This document shows, one piece after another, positions 51,518-60,875 of a stretch of 64,000 nt of DNA; the first letter of the stretch is position 1; every line of letters starts with the position of its first letter. The position numbers and the translations under genes are program-made. The notes under the pieces were generated by a model. The model ran no database searches, was not told the DNA's origin, and saw only the letters and a list, made by a program, of their open reading frames with translations. The DNA comes from Pseudovibrio sp. Tun.PSC04-5.I4 (GTDB lineage: Bacteria > Pseudomonadota > Alphaproteobacteria > Rhizobiales > Stappiaceae): assembly GCF_900104145.1 (NCBI RefSeq), contig NZ_FNLB01000006.1, positions 2,129,001 to 2,193,000 on the forward strand. The letters run 5' to 3'.

Positions 51518-52738
51518 ATGGATAAATCTTTGACGAAACGCGTAGCAATTATCGGAGCAGGGCCTGCGGGCTTGTTTGCAGCTCAAACACTAGCTGAAGC
51601 AGGTGTTTCAGTTAGTATTTTTGACCAGCGCCCGTCTCCCGCTCGCAAGTTTCTGATGGCCGGCCTTGGTGGTCTCAATCTTACGCACAGCGAAGACCTA
51701 GAGGTCTTCCTCACCCGATATCGTCCAGCGAACGACACCTTGCTCAATTCCGTTCGCGCGTTTCCACCTGCAGCTTTACGGGAGTGGTGTGAAGGGCTGG
51801 GTGAAACCACGTTTGTTGGCTCCAGTGGACGTGTGTTTCCCGATAGCTTCAAGACGTCCCCTTTGCTGCGCAGTTGGCTGAAGCACTTGGGTGGGCTGGG
51901 TGTTACACTCTCCTCCGGAGTGCGTTGGCAAGGATTTGATGAGGCTGGTGCCCTGTTGTTGCAACGCGGGTCTGATGGCGTTGAGGCGCAAGGTTTTGAT
52001 GCGGTTCTGCTGGCGCTCGGCGGTGGCTCCTGGGCCAAGTTGGGCTCTGATGGGTCCTGGGTTTCTCTGCTTCGCGAGAAGCAGATTGAGGTTGAGGAAT
52101 TGCTGCCTGCCAATTGCGGGTTCAAAGTTGCGTTCTCTGATCACTTCAAAGAACGCCATAAGGGGACCCCGCTCAAGAAGGTCGCTGTTTCCCATGGTGA
52201 TCAGCGTGTGATTGGCGATGCGATGCTGGATGCAAACGGCATCGAAGGCGGCGTTATTTACGCGCTTTCAGCTGATTTGCGAGACGCTATTACGGCAAAT
52301 GGCACGGCACGGATCGAGATTGATCTGAAGTCGGATGTTTCTCTTGAGAAGCTGACCGCTAAACTGGATCGTCCACGCGGTAAGCAGTCCATGAGCAACT
52401 TCCTGCGTAAAGCAACGGGCTTACCTGCTGCAGCGATTGCACTTTTGCGAGAAGCCGGACCAATCCCGACAGAACCGGGTGCGCTGGCATCCTACATCAA
52501 AGCACTGCCTCTTACGCTCACCGCACCGCGGTCTATCGAGCGAGCTATTTCCAGCGCTGGTGGCGTTTCCTTTAGCGAAATCGGTGAGGATTACATGCTG
52601 GCCAAATTGCCGGGCGTGTTTGTGGCTGGCGAGATGCTAAACTGGGAAGCACCAACTGGCGGTTATCTGTTGCAAGCGGTATTCGCCACGGGGCGTTCCG
52701 CTGGTCTGGGGATGCTTGAGTATCTGCGCGAGAAATAA
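51518..52738 (+). CDS. HI0933-like/TIGR03862 family flavoprotein
   Basis: 406 residues. FAD-binding GAGPAGLFAAQTLAEAGVSVSIFDQRP near the start; then KFLMAGLGGLNLTHSE, ALGGGSWAKLGSDGSW in the middle, and the C-terminal GVFVAGEMLNWEAPTGGYLLQAVFATGRSAG. The family (BaiN/HI0933-like, about 400 residues) binds FAD and probably NAD(P)H; substrate not known. It is divergent from the GT4 gene. Confidence 0.9.
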   Translation: MDKSLTKRVAIIGAGPAGLFAAQTLAEAGVSVSIFDQRPSPARKFLMAGLGGLNLTHSEDLEVFLTRYRPANDTLLNSVRAFPPAALREWCEGLGETTFVGSSGRVFPDSFKTSPLLRSWLKHLGGLGVTLSSGVRWQGFDEAGALLLQRGSDGVEAQGFDAVLLALGGGSWAKLGSDGSWVSLLREKQIEVEELLPANCGFKVAFSDHFKERHKGTPLKKVAVSHGDQRVIGDAMLDANGIEGGVIYALSADLRDAITANGTARIEIDLKSDVSLEKLTAKLDRPRGKQSMSNFLRKATGLPAAAIALLREAGPIPTEPGALASYIKALPLTLTAPRSIERAISSAGGVSFSEIGEDYMLAKLPGVFVAGEMLNWEAPTGGYLLQAVFATGRSAGLGMLEYLREK

Positions 52739-52741
52739 TCG

Positions 52742-53004
52742 CTAGCTGTGTTTGCCGTGGAACTGCCTGCGGTACGCGGTTGGAGTTGTCCCGTATTTGG
52801 TTGTGAAGTGGTGACGTAAAGTCGCCGCTGAACCGAACCCGCACAGGTGGGAAAGGTTTTCTATATCCACGGTGTCTTGCGCCTCCAGCAGATACTTTGC
52901 GGTTTCCAGCTGCTTAGACCGGCGCCATTCGGCTGGCGCCTGTCCTTGCCAAGTTTGGGTCTGGGCAAGCCAAACAGCTCATAAGCAAGGCCGAACTCAA
53001 AATT
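52742..53004 (-). pseudogene. AraC family regulator of the FtrA/GlxA type, internally deleted
   Basis: Two pieces of one gene are joined. The right piece (from 53,004) gives FEFGLAYELFGLPRPKLG, the N-terminal DJ-1/PfpI-like start of FtrA/GlxA regulators. The left piece, in another frame, gives TWQGQAPAEWRRSKQLETAK, YLLEAQDTVDIENLSHLCGF and GSAATLRHHFTTKYGTTP then TAYRRQF, the AraC DNA-binding end, to TAG at 52,742. Some 200 residues between them are missing, with the joint near 52,950. The true start is lost in the hairpin at 53,011. Confidence 0.85.
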
Positions 53005-53010
53005 GCATAT

Positions 53011-53045
53011 AAAAAGCACCGAGGAGAAAAGAAACCTCGGTGCTT
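53011..53045 (-). terminator. terminator after the lipoprotein gene (hairpin copy 1)
   Basis: aagcaccgagg (53014-53024) and cctcggtgctt (53035-53045) are perfect complements with a ten-base loop, and on the minus strand five T residues follow. It lies 26 bases after the lipoprotein stop. Nearly the same hairpin is found at 53,563. Confidence 0.85.
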
Positions 53046-53070
53046 GGCTTAAACGTCTCAAGCAGCTCAA

Positions 53071-53472
53071 TCATCTTTTCTTTTTGCTGGCTTTTTGGAA
53101 CATCTTCTTCATGTCTTTGTCCTCTTTTGCCATCCGGCAAATTTCGGCTTTTGTTTTGTCTTTATAGGCTCCAGCGTAGTGCATGTAGCGCTCGGTATGT
53201 TGCTCCAAAAACTGTTTTGCAGCGCAGATCCCTCGCGATTTTTTTGTTGTCAGGCACACCAACAAAAAGGAACTCACAAGCAATTTCGGGTTTTTCAACT
53301 CAACAGAGAGACATTTACTATCAATATAGTTTGCCCGGGCAACCGTATCAGCATGCTCTACAAATATTTCCGGCAAAGCTGATTGAGTGGTCACACACCC
53401 ACTCAAAGAGAGCGCCACAGCGACAAGTAGAAACAATTTTATGTAAATTTTCAACAACTTAACTCCGCGCAT
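53071..53472 (-). CDS. small lipoprotein of unknown function
   Basis: 133 residues from the ATG at 53472. The signal LLVAVALSLSGCVTTQSA has a good lipobox (LSGC). The mature part has five further cysteines (DSKCLSVEL, SFLLVCLTT, SRGICAAKQ, KAEICRMAK) and a very basic end (ASKKKR). A TTG start seven codons later with GGAG upstream is also possible. No family recognised. It lies between two copies of one hairpin. Confidence 0.7.
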   Translation of the reverse strand: MRGVKLLKIYIKLFLLVAVALSLSGCVTTQSALPEIFVEHADTVARANYIDSKCLSVELKNPKLLVSSFLLVCLTTKKSRGICAAKQFLEQHTERYMHYAGAYKDKTKAEICRMAKEDKDMKKMFQKASKKKR

Positions 53473-53562
53473 CAACTTTGTTCTTATTAGATGCAAGAGT
53501 AATGTAATGCAATTTTAAGATGCATATCTTCAACTAATGTGAGTCAACAGTCTGATCAGCAC

Positions 53563-53600
53563 AAAAAAAAGCACCGAGGTGGGAGGATACCTCGGTGCTT
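53563..53600 (-). terminator. second copy of the gcaccgagg hairpin, minus-strand terminator
   Basis: aagcaccgaggt (53569-53580) and acctcggtgctt (53589-53600) pair perfectly over 12 bp, followed on the minus strand by eight T residues, a strong terminator. There is no minus-strand gene to its right that it could serve, so it is likely a duplicated element or the leftover of a lost gene. Confidence 0.8.
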
Positions 53601-54338
53601 ATCAGAGCAGGTCCAAAAGGCCGATTGGGAGGGGAAGTACGGCCTTTCAAAATCGTCGGGCAGGACAACCCACTCCAAAAATCAAAGTTAGCTCACCAAA
53701 CACAATATAGGAGAACTATCTTCAAGTTGTCTGCATGTATTAATGCAGATAATCCCTTTTGGGATATTTTATTATTTGTCATTTACAGATGATTGACATC
53801 CGCATGTACTAACCGTCCTGTTAAACCAATGTTGTTCTTGATATTGAAGGTATCAGGATCTTCTTATCATCAGGTTGTCAGAGATGGTGAATAAATCATT
53901 ATCTGACATTCCGTAGGAACGCAGCGACCTAACGGCAGATTGGGGTAAGAGCAGGGCGAAATACGGCTTTTTCGCGACCCTTGACAGCCAGCTTGTCGCA
54001 GGGGATTTCCGAGCCTTAGGGTGAGTGCTGCTGCACTTGAAAATACCACAGAAAATAAACTAGCAAGCTAAGTAATTGCAAATATAGATATCATCAATAT
54101 TCGGTTGATATCACCATACTTACAACCCATATCATTTTCGATATATCAAAAATTCTCATAAATCCCATCTGACTTAACAACTCCCCTAGCAATAGGTTCA
54201 GTAAATTCCGCAACCGTTGACTTGGACCATGTTACATGCGTCAACTAACTTTACGTTGTTTGGAATTTGATCTCGCAGACTACTTTGGGGCATTGATCGG
54301 TTTTGAGGTCCTTCTGACAACGCGGGAGGAGTTTATAT
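53601..54338. other. long intergenic region before the ABC uptake operon
   Basis: About 740 bases without a supported gene. An imperfect palindrome (tgtcaga ... tctgaca, 53,878-53,910) and A/T-rich blocks near 54,080-54,160 with repeated atatc/gatat motifs are present. The right part should hold the operon promoter; GGGAGGAG lies before the ATG at 54,339. Confidence 0.4.
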
Positions 54339-55541
54339 ATGTTTAAGTTATTTAAGGCTGGGGCCGTGTGCCTTGCTGCCAGCACCATGGCATTTTCCAT
54401 GTCTGCCGGTGTTGCAATTGCAGTTGAGCCAATCAAAATTGCACATATCTACGGCAAAACAGGACCCTATGAGGCCTATGCCAAGCAGTCTCATGTGGGC
54501 CTGATGATGGGTCTTGAGTATGCGACTGGCGGCACCATGGAAATTGATGGCCGCAAGATTGAGATGATCGAGAAAGACAGTCAGCTTAAGCCGGATATTG
54601 GCCGTGCCATGCTGGCAGAAGCTTACGGCGATGATGAGGTTGATCTGGCAATTGGGCCGGTTTCCTCTGGCGTTGCGCTGGCTATGTTATCTGTTGCCGA
54701 GGAATACGAGAAACTGTTGATTGTGGAACCTGCCGTTGCGGACAGCATCACAGGGGCCAACTACAATCGCTATATCTTCCGCACGTCTCGCAATTCCTCT
54801 CAGGATGCGATTGCAAACGCAGTGGCATTGGGGCAAGACGGCGCTTCCATCGCAACACTAGCGCAGGACTACGCTTTTGGTCGTGACGGTGTATCCGCCT
54901 TTAGGGTTGCGCTTGGCAACACCAAGGCGAAACTGGTGTTTGAGGAATACGCACCTACCGACACCAAAGACTTTACCGCCAGCGCCCAGCGGATTTTTGA
55001 TGCGCTGAAGGACAAGGAGGGGCGCAAGTTCCTGTTTGTGATCTGGGCCGGTGGCGGCAATCCCATCGCCAAGATCAACGCTATGAACCCGGAACGCTTT
55101 GGTATTGAGATTGCTACTGGTGGCAACATTTTAGCGGCGATGAAGGCCTACAAAGCCATGCCGGGCATGGAAGGCGCGACCTACTATTACTACGAGATCC
55201 CTCAAAACCCGGTGAACGACTGGCTCGTGAAAGAGCATACAGCACGCTACGATTCCCCGCCGGACTTCTTTACCGCGGGCGGTATGGCTGCTGGTATTGC
55301 CGCGGTTGAGGCTATCCGTAAAGCTGGTTCTACAGAGACTGAAGAGCTGATTACTGCGATGGAAGGTATGGAGTTTGAGGGACCGAAGGGCACTATGAAA
55401 TTCCGTGCTGAGGACCATCAAGCGCTGCAGTCCATGTACCACTTCAAGATCCGCGTTGACCCTGAAGTTGAATGGGGCATTCCTGAGTTGGTTCGTGAGC
55501 TGACACTTGAGGATATGGATATTCCAATCCAGAACCAATAG
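54339..55541 (+). CDS. ABC transporter substrate-binding protein, branched-chain amino acid type
   Basis: 400 residues. Signal peptide LFKAGAVCLAASTMAFSMSAGVAIA, then PIKIAHIYGKTGPYEAYAKQSHVGLMMGLEYAT, DLAIGPVSSGVALAMLSVAEEY, RYIFRTSRNSSQDAIANAV and TLAQDYAFGRDGVSAFRVAL, the pattern of type I periplasmic binding proteins (LivJ-like, Peripla_BP_6). The ligand pocket diverges from true LivJ, so an aromatic or other organic acid is as likely as an amino acid. It is first gene of the operon. Confidence 0.9.
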   Translation: MFKLFKAGAVCLAASTMAFSMSAGVAIAVEPIKIAHIYGKTGPYEAYAKQSHVGLMMGLEYATGGTMEIDGRKIEMIEKDSQLKPDIGRAMLAEAYGDDEVDLAIGPVSSGVALAMLSVAEEYEKLLIVEPAVADSITGANYNRYIFRTSRNSSQDAIANAVALGQDGASIATLAQDYAFGRDGVSAFRVALGNTKAKLVFEEYAPTDTKDFTASAQRIFDALKDKEGRKFLFVIWAGGGNPIAKINAMNPERFGIEIATGGNILAAMKAYKAMPGMEGATYYYYEIPQNPVNDWLVKEHTARYDSPPDFFTAGGMAAGIAAVEAIRKAGSTETEELITAMEGMEFEGPKGTMKFRAEDHQALQSMYHFKIRVDPEVEWGIPELVRELTLEDMDIPIQNQ

Positions 55542-55731
55542 GGCTCTGTTTCTCCATGCATCAGAGTGGCAAAGCGGTGGGTTTCCTTCCGCTTTGCAGC
55601 ACATAATCACTCACTAAGAACGCTCTGTTTTGTGCAAGTTCCAGCAATCCGGCAGACTGGTCTCATCCCCAGTGGCTTACTTGGGAGCTTTGCTTTTTCA
55701 GGTCAGAGTGTCGAGGAGCAAAACTAAGGCC

Positions 55732-56601
55732 ATGGATATTATCTTAAAGCTGTTTTTGCCCCTGTCTTTAGCAGTCATTATGTTTTCGCTTGGGATCACT
55801 TTAACCGGACAGGATTTTAAGCGCGTTGTGAAGATGCCGCGTGCCTTTAGCGTGGGTTTGCTGGGGCAATTGCTGTTGCTGCCTGCTGTCGCATTTTTAA
55901 TATTGCAGGTGATTGAGCTGGAGCCTGCCATGGCGTTTGGCGTCATGTTGCTTTCATTCGCGCCAGGCGGTGTTACCTCCAACCTGCTGACACGCTTTTC
56001 TGGCGGAACTGTTGCCCTTTCCGTCTCGCTAACTGCAATCACGAGTCTTTTATGCGTGTTGACGGTGCCGCTTTTGACAGCTGCTGCTGCCGTTTATTTT
56101 CTCGGGTCTGATGCACCGATGATTGACGTGACTTCTATTGGCATTGCCATGGCGCTTATTACTACTGTCCCAGTGGCTCTTGGCGTTGTAGTTAATCATC
56201 TGACTCCTGCTTTCTCAGTGCGCATCTCCAAGGTGCTTTCCGCTGTTGCTACGATCTTATTTGTCGTCATCGCTTTGGGCGCGGTTGCGACAAACTGGAG
56301 TGTGTTGATTGCCAACATTGCAGAGCTTGGCCCCGTACTCATTTTGCTGAACGTGGTGATGCTGCTGATTGGCTATAACGGTGCAAAAGCGATGAAGCTT
56401 TCACATCAGGACAGCATTGCCATTGCGTTGGAAGTGGGCGTTCAAAACGCAACGCTTGGTATTACAGTTGGCGCATTGGTTGCCATGAACGGTGAAGCCT
56501 TGCCGCCTTACAGCCTTGCCTCCGGTATTTACGCCATCACCATGTATGGCTGCGCATTTGTCTTCATATTTTGGGCACGGCGCAAAACAAAATCCGTTTA
56601 A
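55732..56601 (+). CDS. bile acid:sodium symporter family (BASS) transporter
   Basis: 289 residues, about nine to ten hydrophobic helices. The motifs LPLSLAVIMFSLGITLTGQDFKRVVKMPRAF, LLSFAPGGVTSNLLTRFSGG (the crossover region with Asn) and EVGVQNATLGITVGAL are those of BASS proteins, sodium-driven carriers of organic anions. AAGG precedes the ATG at 55732. It lies between the binding protein and the ATPases of an ABC importer, with only 50 bases to the next gene, so both systems probably move related compounds. Confidence 0.9.
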   Translation: MDIILKLFLPLSLAVIMFSLGITLTGQDFKRVVKMPRAFSVGLLGQLLLLPAVAFLILQVIELEPAMAFGVMLLSFAPGGVTSNLLTRFSGGTVALSVSLTAITSLLCVLTVPLLTAAAAVYFLGSDAPMIDVTSIGIAMALITTVPVALGVVVNHLTPAFSVRISKVLSAVATILFVVIALGAVATNWSVLIANIAELGPVLILLNVVMLLIGYNGAKAMKLSHQDSIAIALEVGVQNATLGITVGALVAMNGEALPPYSLASGIYAITMYGCAFVFIFWARRKTKSV

Positions 56602-56651
56602 TCTCCTGAAATAACTAAACAAACACCTTGAGAAAGGTTGATACACCTTTG

Positions 56652-57443
56652 ATGCATCTGGAAGAAAAACCGGTCCTTTCCACTCATGACCTGACCGTGC
56701 GGTTTGGCGGGCATGTGGCTGTTGATGCGGTGACGTGCTCGTTTCATCGCGGTACGTTGACCGCCATTGTTGGCCCTAATGGGGCTGGCAAAACGACCTA
56801 CTTCAACCTGATCTCCGGTCAACTTTCGGCAACCTCCGGCACTGTCTGGTTTAATGGCGAAGACATCACCAAGCGTTCTGTTGCGGACCGGACTTTGCGC
56901 GGCATTGGGCGGGCGTTTCAACTCACCAATCTGTTTCCCGGTTTGACGGTGCGCGAGAATGCACGGCTGGCAGTGCAGGCGCATCAACGGGTGGGAATGG
57001 ATTTGTTTTCCATGGCGGATAGTCATGTGGAATTAATTGAGCGGGCGGAGCATATTCTTGCGGAGGTGAACCTTTTGGAAAAGGCGGGGCAGATTGTTGC
57101 CGAGCTGTCTCACGGGGATCAGCGCAAGTTGGAGGTGGCGTTGATGATCGCCATCGGGCCGCAGGTGTTGATGTTTGATGAGCCTACGGCGGGCATGAGC
57201 GTTGATGAGGTGCCGATTATTCTGGACCTCATTGCCGAGCTGAAAAAAGACAAGGACCGCACCATATTGCTGGTGGAACACAAGATGGATGTTATCCGCT
57301 CTCTGGCAGACCGGATTATCGTGCTGCACAACGGTGCTCTGGTGGCAGATGGGGAGCCGGCAGCTGTGATCGCCTCACCTATCGTGCAGCAGGCTTATCT
57401 GGGTATTGCTCCTGAAGATGCGCAGGAGGAAGCTCATGTCTGA
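56652..57443 (+). CDS. ABC transporter ATPase, LivG type
   Basis: 263 residues from the ATG at 56652. Walker A VGPNGAGKTTYFNLISG, LivG-type insertion GRAFQLTNLFPGLTVRENARLAVQ, signature ELSHGDQRKLEVALMIA, Walker B VLMFDEPTAGMS, H-loop LLVEHKMD. Energises the importer together with the next gene. AGAAAGG is 14 bases upstream; a TTG at 56649 or 56628 is possible. Confidence 0.92.
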   Translation: MHLEEKPVLSTHDLTVRFGGHVAVDAVTCSFHRGTLTAIVGPNGAGKTTYFNLISGQLSATSGTVWFNGEDITKRSVADRTLRGIGRAFQLTNLFPGLTVRENARLAVQAHQRVGMDLFSMADSHVELIERAEHILAEVNLLEKAGQIVAELSHGDQRKLEVALMIAIGPQVLMFDEPTAGMSVDEVPIILDLIAELKKDKDRTILLVEHKMDVIRSLADRIIVLHNGALVADGEPAAVIASPIVQQAYLGIAPEDAQEEAHV

Positions 57444-58161
57444 TGCTCTTTTAAAGCTGCGCGGCGTGCATACGCATATCGGCCCCTACCACATTTTGCA
57501 GGGTGTGGATCTGGATGTGCCCAAGGGCGGGGTTACGGTTTTGCTTGGCCGCAATGGTGCTGGGAAAACAACCAGTCTGCGCACCATCATGGGCTTGTGG
57601 CAAGCATCCCAGGGAACTGTTGTTTTTGACGGCAGTGAAATACAGGCGGAGGCCACGCCAGTCATTGCCCAGCGCGAGATTGCCTTTGTGCCTGAGGATA
57701 TGGGCATCTTCACCGATCTCACCGTGCAGGAAAACATGCTGCTGGCGGCGCGCAGTGGCCCTATGGATGCGGCGCGGTTGGAATGGGTGTTTGGCCTGTT
57801 CCCGCCTCTCAAGACGTTCTGGAACAATGCGGCGGGTAATCTTTCTGGCGGACAGAAGCAGATGCTGGCGGTTGCGCGGGCGATTATTGAGCCGCGCAAG
57901 CTGATCTTGATTGATGAACCGACCAAGGGGCTCGCACCTGCCATCATCAACGCCATGGCTGCTGCTTTGCGTGAGCTGAAAGAAACAGACACCACCATCT
58001 TATTGGTGGAGCAGAACTTTTCCATGGCGAGCGCCGTGGGCGATACAGTTGCTGTAATGGATGATGGCCGCATCATCTACTCTGGTGACATGGCAACACT
58101 TGTCTCTGACAGTGCGCTGCAAGAACGTCTTATGGGCTTATCTCTGGAGGCACACCAATGA
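57436..58161 (+). CDS. ABC transporter ATPase, LivF type
   Basis: 241 residues. Walker A LGRNGAGKTTSLRTIMG, IAFVPEDMGIFTDLTVQENMLL, signature NLSGGQKQMLAVARAI, Walker B LILIDEPTKGLAP, H-loop LLVEQNFSMA. The start overlaps the LivG end by eight bases, with GGAGGAA upstream; its stop overlaps the permease start. Forms the ATPase pair with LivG. Confidence 0.93.
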   Translation: MSDALLKLRGVHTHIGPYHILQGVDLDVPKGGVTVLLGRNGAGKTTSLRTIMGLWQASQGTVVFDGSEIQAEATPVIAQREIAFVPEDMGIFTDLTVQENMLLAARSGPMDAARLEWVFGLFPPLKTFWNNAAGNLSGGQKQMLAVARAIIEPRKLILIDEPTKGLAPAIINAMAAALRELKETDTTILLVEQNFSMASAVGDTVAVMDDGRIIYSGDMATLVSDSALQERLMGLSLEAHQ

Positions 58162-59186
58162 GCGACAGTCTTATCAAACCCCGCATTGAGCGGCCTAATT
58201 TTGCCGAGCTGCTGGAGCAGAAATCCCCTCTCCTGCTGGTTCCGGTTTTGATGCTGATTGGCTTTTCCGCTATCGGCTCAAGCTCCACTTGGCTGACGCT
58301 GACAGCGGCGGGCCTTGCCATGGGAATGATGATTTTCATCATGGCATCCGGCCTGACTGTGATCTTCGGCCTGATGGACGTGATCAACTTTGGGCACGGG
58401 GCTTTCATCTCGCTCGGTGCCTTTGCTGGGTTCTCGGTACTCGGTGCCTTGGGTGGCTGGATTGAAAGCCCCAGCATTGCGCTTAATCTGGGAGCTGTGT
58501 TGCTGGCAATTGCCTTTGCCATGCTGGTGACAGGTCTTGTTGGCTATGGCTTTGAGAGGGTGATTGTTAAGCCCGTGTATGGCCATCACCTCAAACAGAT
58601 CCTCGTGACCATGGGGGGCTTGGTTGTGACCCAGCAGATCATCTATGTAATCTGGGGACCGGATGAGATTGCGCTGGCGCGCCCTGCTGCATTTCAGGGG
58701 TCCTTCATTGTGCTTGGGGCTGCGATTGAGAAGTACCGCATTCTCGCCATTGCGGTTGGCCTGCTGTTGTTTGCAGGCATGCGCTTTGTGCTGGTGCGGA
58801 CCAAGATCGGGCTTCTCGTTCGTGCTGGGGTTCAAAATGGTGAGATGGTGGAAGCTCTGGGCTATCCCATTCAGAAGCTGTTTCTCGCGGTGTTTATGGT
58901 GGGCTGTGCTCTGGCTGGTCTCGGCGGCGTCATGTGGGGCATGTATCAGGAAACGATCACGGCTCACATGGGTTCAGAGGTGATGATCTCGGTGTTTATT
59001 GTGGTGATCATTGGCGGGCTCGGTTCCATTGAAGGCTGCTTCATTGGTGCGATGCTGGTGGGATTGCTGACAAACTACACGGGCTATCTTGTGCCCAAGC
59101 TGGCGCTGGTCTCGACGATCCTGCTGATGGGCGGCGTGTTGATGTGGCGACCGCAGGGTCTCTACCCTGTTGTGAAAACGCATTGA
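58158..59186 (+). CDS. branched-chain-type ABC permease, LivH type
   Basis: 342 residues, about eight membrane helices. GLTVIFGLMDVINFGHGAFISLGAFAGF and ITAHMGSEVMISVFIVVIIGGLGSIEGCFIGA are the LivH signatures. A cytoplasmic, polar start of 30 residues precedes the first helix and is longer than in E. coli LivH. ATGA overlap with the LivF stop. Confidence 0.92.
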   Translation: MSDSLIKPRIERPNFAELLEQKSPLLLVPVLMLIGFSAIGSSSTWLTLTAAGLAMGMMIFIMASGLTVIFGLMDVINFGHGAFISLGAFAGFSVLGALGGWIESPSIALNLGAVLLAIAFAMLVTGLVGYGFERVIVKPVYGHHLKQILVTMGGLVVTQQIIYVIWGPDEIALARPAAFQGSFIVLGAAIEKYRILAIAVGLLLFAGMRFVLVRTKIGLLVRAGVQNGEMVEALGYPIQKLFLAVFMVGCALAGLGGVMWGMYQETITAHMGSEVMISVFIVVIIGGLGSIEGCFIGAMLVGLLTNYTGYLVPKLALVSTILLMGGVLMWRPQGLYPVVKTH

Positions 59187-59197
59187 GGAGCGCTGGT

Positions 59198-60253
59198 ATG
59201 ATTATGAAACTCCTCTCGGGTGATAGCCCACGCAGCAAAACCCTAAGCTTTGTTTTGCTGATAATTTTGTTCGGCCTGATGTTTGCGCCTTTCCTATTTC
59301 CCGGAACACGCTCCTTAGATACCGCGGCACGCATTTGCATCTTCATCGTACTGGTTGCCAGCTATGACTTGCTGCTGGGCTATACGGGCGTTGTGTCCTT
59401 CGCGCATACTATGTTCTTTGGCATTGGCGCTTACGGGACAGCTATAGCGTTGACAAACATGGGCGCGACGTACTCCGCCCTCGCCTTCGGTACGATAGCT
59501 GGTGCTTTGTTTGCGGGGCTTTTCGCCTTTGTTATTGCGCTGTTCTCTTTGCGAGTGAAGGCGATTTTCTTTGCCATGATGACGCTGGCTGTGGCGAGTG
59601 CGTTTTTGGTGCTGGTCTCTCAGCTCTCCTGGTTCACCGGTGGGGAGGATGGGTTGAGTTACCGAATCCCTCGTGAGATGACGCCCGCTTTCAAGCTGAT
59701 TAAAGAGAAAATTTTGGGTGTTCGCATCAACGGCAAGCTGATCACCTACTATGTGGTCTTCTTCAGCTCGTTCTTTCTGTTTTTGGTCATGTTGCGCATG
59801 GTGAACTCGCCTTTTGGTCGGGTTTTACAAGCCATTAGGGAGAACGCATTTCGCGCTGAGGCCATCGGATACAAGGTGGTTCGCTACCGCAGTGTAGCAA
59901 CTGTTTTATCTGCCGTTATGGCAGCTCTGGCAGGCTCTCTCATGGCGGTCTGGTTGAGGTATACGGGACCGGCTACAACCCTCTCTATGGACATTATGGT
60001 GGACATATTATTGATGGTTGTGATTGGCGGAATGGGCAGTATGTACGGTGCAACAATTGGTGCTGTTCTGTTCATCCTCACACAGTCTTATCTTCAGAAT
60101 TTCCTCGCTATCCTTCAGGAATCGCTAGGTAACCTTCCGGTGATTTCAGAGATAGTTTCGCCCGAGCGTTGGCTGCTTTGGCTTGGGTTATTGTTTATCT
60201 GTAGTATCTATTGGTTCCCGAAGGGTGTGGTTGGTCGCATGAGGGGGACATAA
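59198..60253 (+). CDS. branched-chain-type ABC permease, LivM type
   Basis: 351 residues. IVLVASYDLLLGYTGVVSFAHTMFFGIGAYGTA and SPFGRVLQAIRENAFRAEAIGYKVVRYR with DIMVDILLMVVIGGMGSMYGATIGA are the LivM signatures. GAGGAG precedes the ATG at 59198. Last gene of the operon; the stop lies inside the terminator hairpin. Confidence 0.92.
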   Translation: MIMKLLSGDSPRSKTLSFVLLIILFGLMFAPFLFPGTRSLDTAARICIFIVLVASYDLLLGYTGVVSFAHTMFFGIGAYGTAIALTNMGATYSALAFGTIAGALFAGLFAFVIALFSLRVKAIFFAMMTLAVASAFLVLVSQLSWFTGGEDGLSYRIPREMTPAFKLIKEKILGVRINGKLITYYVVFFSSFFLFLVMLRMVNSPFGRVLQAIRENAFRAEAIGYKVVRYRSVATVLSAVMAALAGSLMAVWLRYTGPATTLSMDIMVDILLMVVIGGMGSMYGATIGAVLFILTQSYLQNFLAILQESLGNLPVISEIVSPERWLLWLGLLFICSIYWFPKGVVGRMRGT

Positions 60254-60279
60254 TGGGCTCAAACGCCCCCTTTTTATAT
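60243..60279 (+). terminator. terminator of the ABC uptake operon
   Basis: gggg...gggc pairs with gccccc around tcaaac, followed by tttttatatttt. The left arm overlaps the LivM stop codon (60251-60253). Confidence 0.8.
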
Positions 60280-60591
60280 TTTCCATCTTGTGGATTTCTC
60301 AAGGAACAACTACATCCATAGGGACGAGTAAGCTTAGAGATTTGCTTATCCCGTAGTATTAGAGGGGCGACATATAACCCGTCCCCCTATATGAACTATT
60401 GGTACTGATTGCTTTTAAACGAGATGAGAGCTCAGAACGAATGGCTACGGGCTGTTTTTGGAGACACGGTTGGCAATGTGCCGATGTATATATCGGAACA
60501 ATGTCCTTTTCGGCCTTTGATTACATTGCTCGTTACTACTGACCCGCTTTAACCAGGCGAGTTGACTTTTTAAGGCTTAAAGGACGTTTCC
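60280..60591 (+). promoter_or_regulatory. promoter and long leader of the cold-shock gene
   Basis: A gene-free stretch of about 310 bases ends in ttgactttttaaggcttaaaggacgtttcc before the ATG; AAAGGACG is the ribosome site. Cold-shock mRNAs typically have a long structured leader that changes fold on cooling, and the length here agrees. I could not fix the promoter boxes. Confidence 0.4.
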
Positions 60592-60804
60592 ATGCGACAA
60601 GACGGTACCCTCAAATTCTTCAACCACGACAAAGGCTACGGCTTCGTTACTCCAGCTGACGGTTCCAAAGACATCTTTGTTCACATCACAGCTTTCGAAA
60701 GCTCCGGCATGACAGTACCTGCTGAAGGCGCTGCAATCACTTTCGTTGCTGAAGAAGATCGTCGTGGCCGCGGCTTGCAGGCTTCCCAGATTGAGCTTTC
60801 TTAA
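60592..60804 (+). CDS. cold-shock domain protein
   Basis: 70 residues. RNP1 KGYGFVTPADG and RNP2 DIFVHITAF of the cold-shock fold are plain, with GTLKFFNHDKGYGF at the start (Asn replaces the more usual Trp-Phe-Asn start WFN by FFN). An RNA chaperone that melts secondary structure. A solitary gene with its own terminator. Confidence 0.95.
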   Translation: MRQDGTLKFFNHDKGYGFVTPADGSKDIFVHITAFESSGMTVPAEGAAITFVAEEDRRGRGLQASQIELS

Positions 60805-60875
60805 TCTGAACGATTTTCGAATTCGCTTTAGTCGTTTAGCTCCAGCAAACGCACGATGAGCGAAAACGAGTGTAG

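Noticed and set aside
53878..53910. Imperfect palindrome (tgtcaga ... tctgaca) as a possible transposon end or recombination site
   Set aside because: No transposase, target duplication or second copy is in view; it stays an unassigned palindrome.
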